From Thermococcus zilligii AN1 (GTDB lineage: Archaea > Methanobacteriota_B > Thermococci > Thermococcales > Thermococcaceae), in NCBI RefSeq assembly GCF_000258515.1, contig NZ_AJLF01000001.1, forward strand, positions 186,001 through 250,000: a DNA stretch of 64,000 nucleotides. Direction: 5' to 3'. The position numbers and the translations under genes are program-made. The notes beneath the pieces were generated by a model. It had not been told where the DNA came from. It made no database searches and worked only from the letters and a program-made list of their open reading frames with translations. This document shows positions 61,498 through 64,000 of the stretch, one piece after another; positions within the stretch are counted from its first letter, which is position 1; the number at the start of each line of letters is the position of its first letter.

Positions 61498-63036
61498 ATG
61501 GAGACCTCCAGAAGAATCCTCCTCGTCACGGGCAGACTCGCCGAGCCGCTCGTGAGGAAGTACGGTAAAGGTTGCGACGTCTTTGTAACCCCGGTCAGCG
61601 TCGCGGCCTTCCTCACGCCGGAGCTTATAGCTCACTACCTCAAAAGGGCCGGGATCAGGAGCGAGGACTACGACTTAATCTTAATCCCAGGCCTCGTCCG
61701 CGGCTCTGCCCAGGTCATTGAAGACGAGCTCGGAATCCCTGCCTTCAAGGGGCCGAGGAACGCGATGGACTTGCCGCAGACCCTCAGGGCACTGAGCGGG
61801 GGCTTCAGGCTGAGCAAGGAAAAGCCAGCGGATGAGCTTTTCTCGGTCGATGCGCTCAAGAAGGTCGAAGACATAAGGAACAGAACCCGGAACAGGGCCT
61901 ACATCGAGGAAGCCCTGAAGAAGCCGGGGAATATCCTCATAGGCAACCTTCCCGCCGGCAGGGACTTTCCGGCCAGGATCCTCGGTGAAGTTGTTGATTC
62001 CCCAAAGCTCGGCGTTGAAAAGACCGTCGAGAGGGCCCTCTACTACCTCCGCGAAGGGGCCGACATAATCGACATCGGCATGGTTTCTGGAGAGACCAAC
62101 CTCGACTTCGTTGGGGAAATCCCGGAGATCAGGGAGCAACTCAGGGAGAAAGGCTTCGACGTCCCGATAAGCTTCGACTCGCTCAACACCGCTGAGATTG
62201 AGAGGGCTTTAGACCATGCTGATTTATTCCTCAGCGTCGATGCCGGGAACATTGAGGAGCTAATAACTGAGAAGCCCGTCGTTCTAATCCCGACGAACCA
62301 GAGGGAGGGCTTCTTTCCGACAAAGCCTGGAGAACGCGTCGAGTTTTTAGAAAGACTCAAGGAGGAGGCCCTGAATCTGGGCTACAAAAGGGTTATCATT
62401 GACCCAATCCTCGAGCACGTGCCCCATCTCGCGCGCTCCATAACCGCTTTCCAGCTCTACCGTGAGAGGAACCCCGACGATGTCCTGCTCGCGGGCGCTG
62501 GCAACGTGGTTGAGCTCTATGACGCGGACAGCGTTGGAATGAACGCCCTGCTGGCTGGGATCGCGAAGGAACTTTCCATAAGCCTGCTCCTCACCACAGA
62601 GGTCAGCGCAAAGGCGAAGGGCTCGGTGAGGGAGCTTAGAAGGGCGATAGATATGAACCTCTTCGACATGCCAAAAGACCTCGGCTTCGACCTTCTGCTC
62701 CTCAAGGAGAAGCGCGCGAGCGAGTGGAGGTTTGAGCCGGCTGAGAACATTATCGAAGCGAAGGAAAGGCACGTCCAGCTTGAGCCGGTTTACTTCCGGA
62801 TATGGGTGGAAAAAGGAAAAATCTGGGTGAACGCATACCGCGGTGCCGAGGCCGTGCTCACCGTAACCGGGGAGGAGCCCAACGCGATAATGGACACGAT
62901 TTTAGAGCACTTCGGGATAAGCCCGAGGCATGCTTTCTACCTCGGCCGCGAGCTGGAGAAGGCTAAGACCGCCCTGAAGTTGAGGAGGAGCTATACTCAG
63001 GAGGCCGAGCTGTTCGGGGAGTTCTACGGGAGTTAA
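61498..63036 (+). CDS. Dihydropteroate synthase-like protein
   Basis: The 512-residue protein belongs to the archaeal DHPS-related group (TIGR00284), thought to join a pterin to an aromatic amine in folate- or methanopterin-type cofactor synthesis. An N-terminal region of about 150 residues precedes the TIM barrel. The barrel shows ADIIDIGMVSGETN, ISFDSLNTAEI, ALDHADLFLSVDAGN and RVIIDPILEHV, which match DHPS strands. A C-terminal domain of about 100 residues is family-specific. The start is ATG 61498; upstream frame extension lies before the TATA box. It links to MptE and the PTPS-like protein. Confidence 0.88.
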   Translation: METSRRILLVTGRLAEPLVRKYGKGCDVFVTPVSVAAFLTPELIAHYLKRAGIRSEDYDLILIPGLVRGSAQVIEDELGIPAFKGPRNAMDLPQTLRALSGGFRLSKEKPADELFSVDALKKVEDIRNRTRNRAYIEEALKKPGNILIGNLPAGRDFPARILGEVVDSPKLGVEKTVERALYYLREGADIIDIGMVSGETNLDFVGEIPEIREQLREKGFDVPISFDSLNTAEIERALDHADLFLSVDAGNIEELITEKPVVLIPTNQREGFFPTKPGERVEFLERLKEEALNLGYKRVIIDPILEHVPHLARSITAFQLYRERNPDDVLLAGAGNVVELYDADSVGMNALLAGIAKELSISLLLTTEVSAKAKGSVRELRRAIDMNLFDMPKDLGFDLLLLKEKRASEWRFEPAENIIEAKERHVQLEPVYFRIWVEKGKIWVNAYRGAEAVLTVTGEEPNAIMDTILEHFGISPRHAFYLGRELEKAKTALKLRRSYTQEAELFGEFYGS

Positions 63037-63069
63037 GAAAAAACGTCTCTGAGGAAGCGCCGGGCGGCT

Positions 63070-63369
63070 CTACTCCTCTTCCAGTGGTATCCCCGGCTTC
63101 TTGAACCGCTCGTCTAGCTCTTCCCTCCTGCTTTTGACCCTCCCGTGGAGCGCTTCCACCTTCTCTTTTCCTGGATATTTGGCCCTGAGAACCGTCAGGA
63201 CGCCCTCGAGGAAGCCGAGTATGGAGACCTCTATGAAGTCCTTTCCTTTCTTGCTTTCCAGGCCTTCGTTCAGCCTCAAAAAGGAGTCGAGCCTCGCCAC
63301 AAGGGCTTTCTCATTCAGCTCTTCGAGCAGTTTCCTGACTTCTTCAACTTCCGGAACGTCAACGGCCAT
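63070..63369 (-). CDS. Hypothetical protein, 99 aa, acidic helical
   Basis: The 99-residue product is helical throughout, with charged heptad-like stretches. No family is recognised. GGGGTGACGA precedes the ATG at 63369; it starts 11 bases after the TatD stop on the same strand and is probably co-transcribed with it. Confidence 0.65.
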   Translation of the reverse strand: MAVDVPEVEEVRKLLEELNEKALVARLDSFLRLNEGLESKKGKDFIEVSILGFLEGVLTVLRAKYPGKEKVEALHGRVKSRREELDERFKKPGIPLEEE

Positions 63370-63380
63370 TTCGTCACCCC

Positions 63381-64000
63381 CTATAGTTTAAGCCCGAAGA
63401 ACTTTATAGCGTTCCTCTCCGTTGCCCTCTCAACTTCCTCCAGCTCCAGCCCCTTAAGCTCCGCTACCCTTTTAACAACGTACTCGACGTTCCACGGGTA
63501 GTTCTTCTCGCCCCTGTACGGGCTCATGTAAGGGGAATCGGTTTCCACGACGATGCTCTCAAGCGGCAGGGCCTCGGCCGCTTCTTTAACGGCTGGGATG
63601 AAGTCTATTCCCGTGTTTATACCGATCATGTGGCCGTTTTCCGCTATCTCGAGGGCCAAATCCCTCGGCCCGCTGTAGGAGTGGAAGTAGGCCCTAACGC
63701 CGGCCCTTTGAATGGCTTCAAAAACCTCCCGCTCCGCCTCCCTCGCGTGGAGAACGACCGGGAGATCCAGCTCGACCGCAACGCCCAGGAGGTGGTGGAA
63801 AATTTCCCTCTGGTTCCTCCTCTCCTCCTCACTCTCCGCGTAGTAAAAATCTAACCCTATCTCCCCGAGGGCGACTATTTCTCCCGCATGCTCGCGGATG
63901 AAGGCTTCAACGTTCCTGACCTTTTCCCAGTTCCCCCTCCTCGCTTCGTTTGGAGCGTAGCCGAGGGTCGGCTGGATGAAGCCGAAGTAAGGCTCCAGAA
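63381..64000 (-). CDS. tatD: TatD-family metal-dependent hydrolase (3' part)
   Basis: The visible 205 residues or so contain VALGEIGLDFYY, LPVVLHAREA, YFHSYSGP, and a C-terminal VVETDSPYMSPYRGE, which are the metal and substrate motifs of TatD DNases (amidohydrolase fold). The 5' end lies beyond position 64000, so the first metal-binding HxH motif is not seen. Members act as 3'-5' deoxyribonucleases or D-aminoacyl-tRNA-related hydrolases. Confidence 0.88.
   Translation of the reverse strand, partial: LEPYFGFIQPTLGYAPNEARRGNWEKVRNVEAFIREHAGEIVALGEIGLDFYYAESEEERRNQREIFHHLLGVAVELDLPVVLHAREAEREVFEAIQRAGVRAYFHSYSGPRDLALEIAENGHMIGINTGIDFIPAVKEAAEALPLESIVVETDSPYMSPYRGEKNYPWNVEYVVKRVAELKGLELEEVERATERNAIKFFGLKL

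Noticed and set aside
1-64000. CRISPR arrays, tRNA genes and rRNA genes
   Set aside because: No regularly spaced repeats, no GGTTCRA-type T-loop with matching acceptor stem, and no rRNA-like sequence were seen in the gaps; a tool such as tRNAscan would be decisive.

Overview
The window comes from a hyperthermophilic euryarchaeon of the order Thermococcales, most likely a Thermococcus. The evidence is consistent along the whole window. Promoters are A/T-rich TATA boxes (TTTAAA or TTTATA type) about 25 bases before short leaders or leaderless starts. Ribosome binding sites are of the GGTG or GGAGGTG type. The genes are archaeal-type: Rpp30, Pth2, L7Ae, S28e, L24e, L15e, IF2/aIF5B with an intein in its P-loop, the MptE pterin kinase, Dph6, and a fused hexulose-6-phosphate synthase/isomerase. 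No rRNA, tRNA, CRISPR array or insertion sequence was found by eye.

Layout. 1-3.7 kb: 3' part of a family 4 uracil-DNA glycosylase, an NhaC-type antiporter and two hypotheticals. 4-6.5 kb: TrpB2, then RNase P subunit Rpp30 and an RNA-binding exosome-associated protein. 6.7-8.1 kb: an A/T-rich pair encoding a membrane protein and a secreted protein. 8.2-10.8 kb: a biotin locus (bioY diverging from birA-bioM-bioN) with a well-formed BirA operator in the shared promoter. 10.8-18.8 kb: L15e, PrsW, a three-gene flavin/Fe-S glycerol-phosphate oxidoreductase module, an M20 hydrolase, MptE and Mut7-C. 18.8-19.2 kb: a frameshifted nucleotidyltransferase. 19.4-23.7 kb: HPS-PHI, then a tight five-gene operon headed by an FtsZ/tubulin-like protein that lacks the GTP signature. 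23.8-32.4 kb: translation genes (KH protein, AspRS, Pth2, TruD, L7Ae, S28e, L24e, Ndk), interrupted by an OLD-like ATPase plus TOPRIM-like pair. 32.5-35.8 kb: intein-bearing infB. 36-40 kb: RNA methyltransferase, a deleted glyoxylate reductase remnant, a PfkB kinase, a NUDIX hydrolase and a PTPS-like pterin enzyme. 40.4-44.2 kb: an eight-gene Mrp-type Na+/H+ antiporter in the same order as the antiporter half of the Mbh hydrogenase. 44.2-48.4 kb: AbrB/ACT protein, DUF998, an MFS transporter, Dph6 and inositol-phosphate synthase. 49-61.4 kb: a 4127-residue secreted CARDB-repeat protein. 61.5-64 kb: a DHPS-like pterin enzyme, a hypothetical and a truncated TatD gene.

Functional links. MptE, the PTPS-like protein and the DHPS-like protein are three dispersed steps of archaeal pterin synthesis. 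BioY, BioM and BioN form one ECF biotin transporter under a BirA-type switch. The most unusual items are: the FtsZ-like protein that keeps the T7 catalytic loop but has lost its GTP-binding signature; the ATPase/TOPRIM pair, which resembles defence systems; the shortened, motif-altered BirA that may be a dedicated regulator; and the giant surface protein with its small upstream partner gene.
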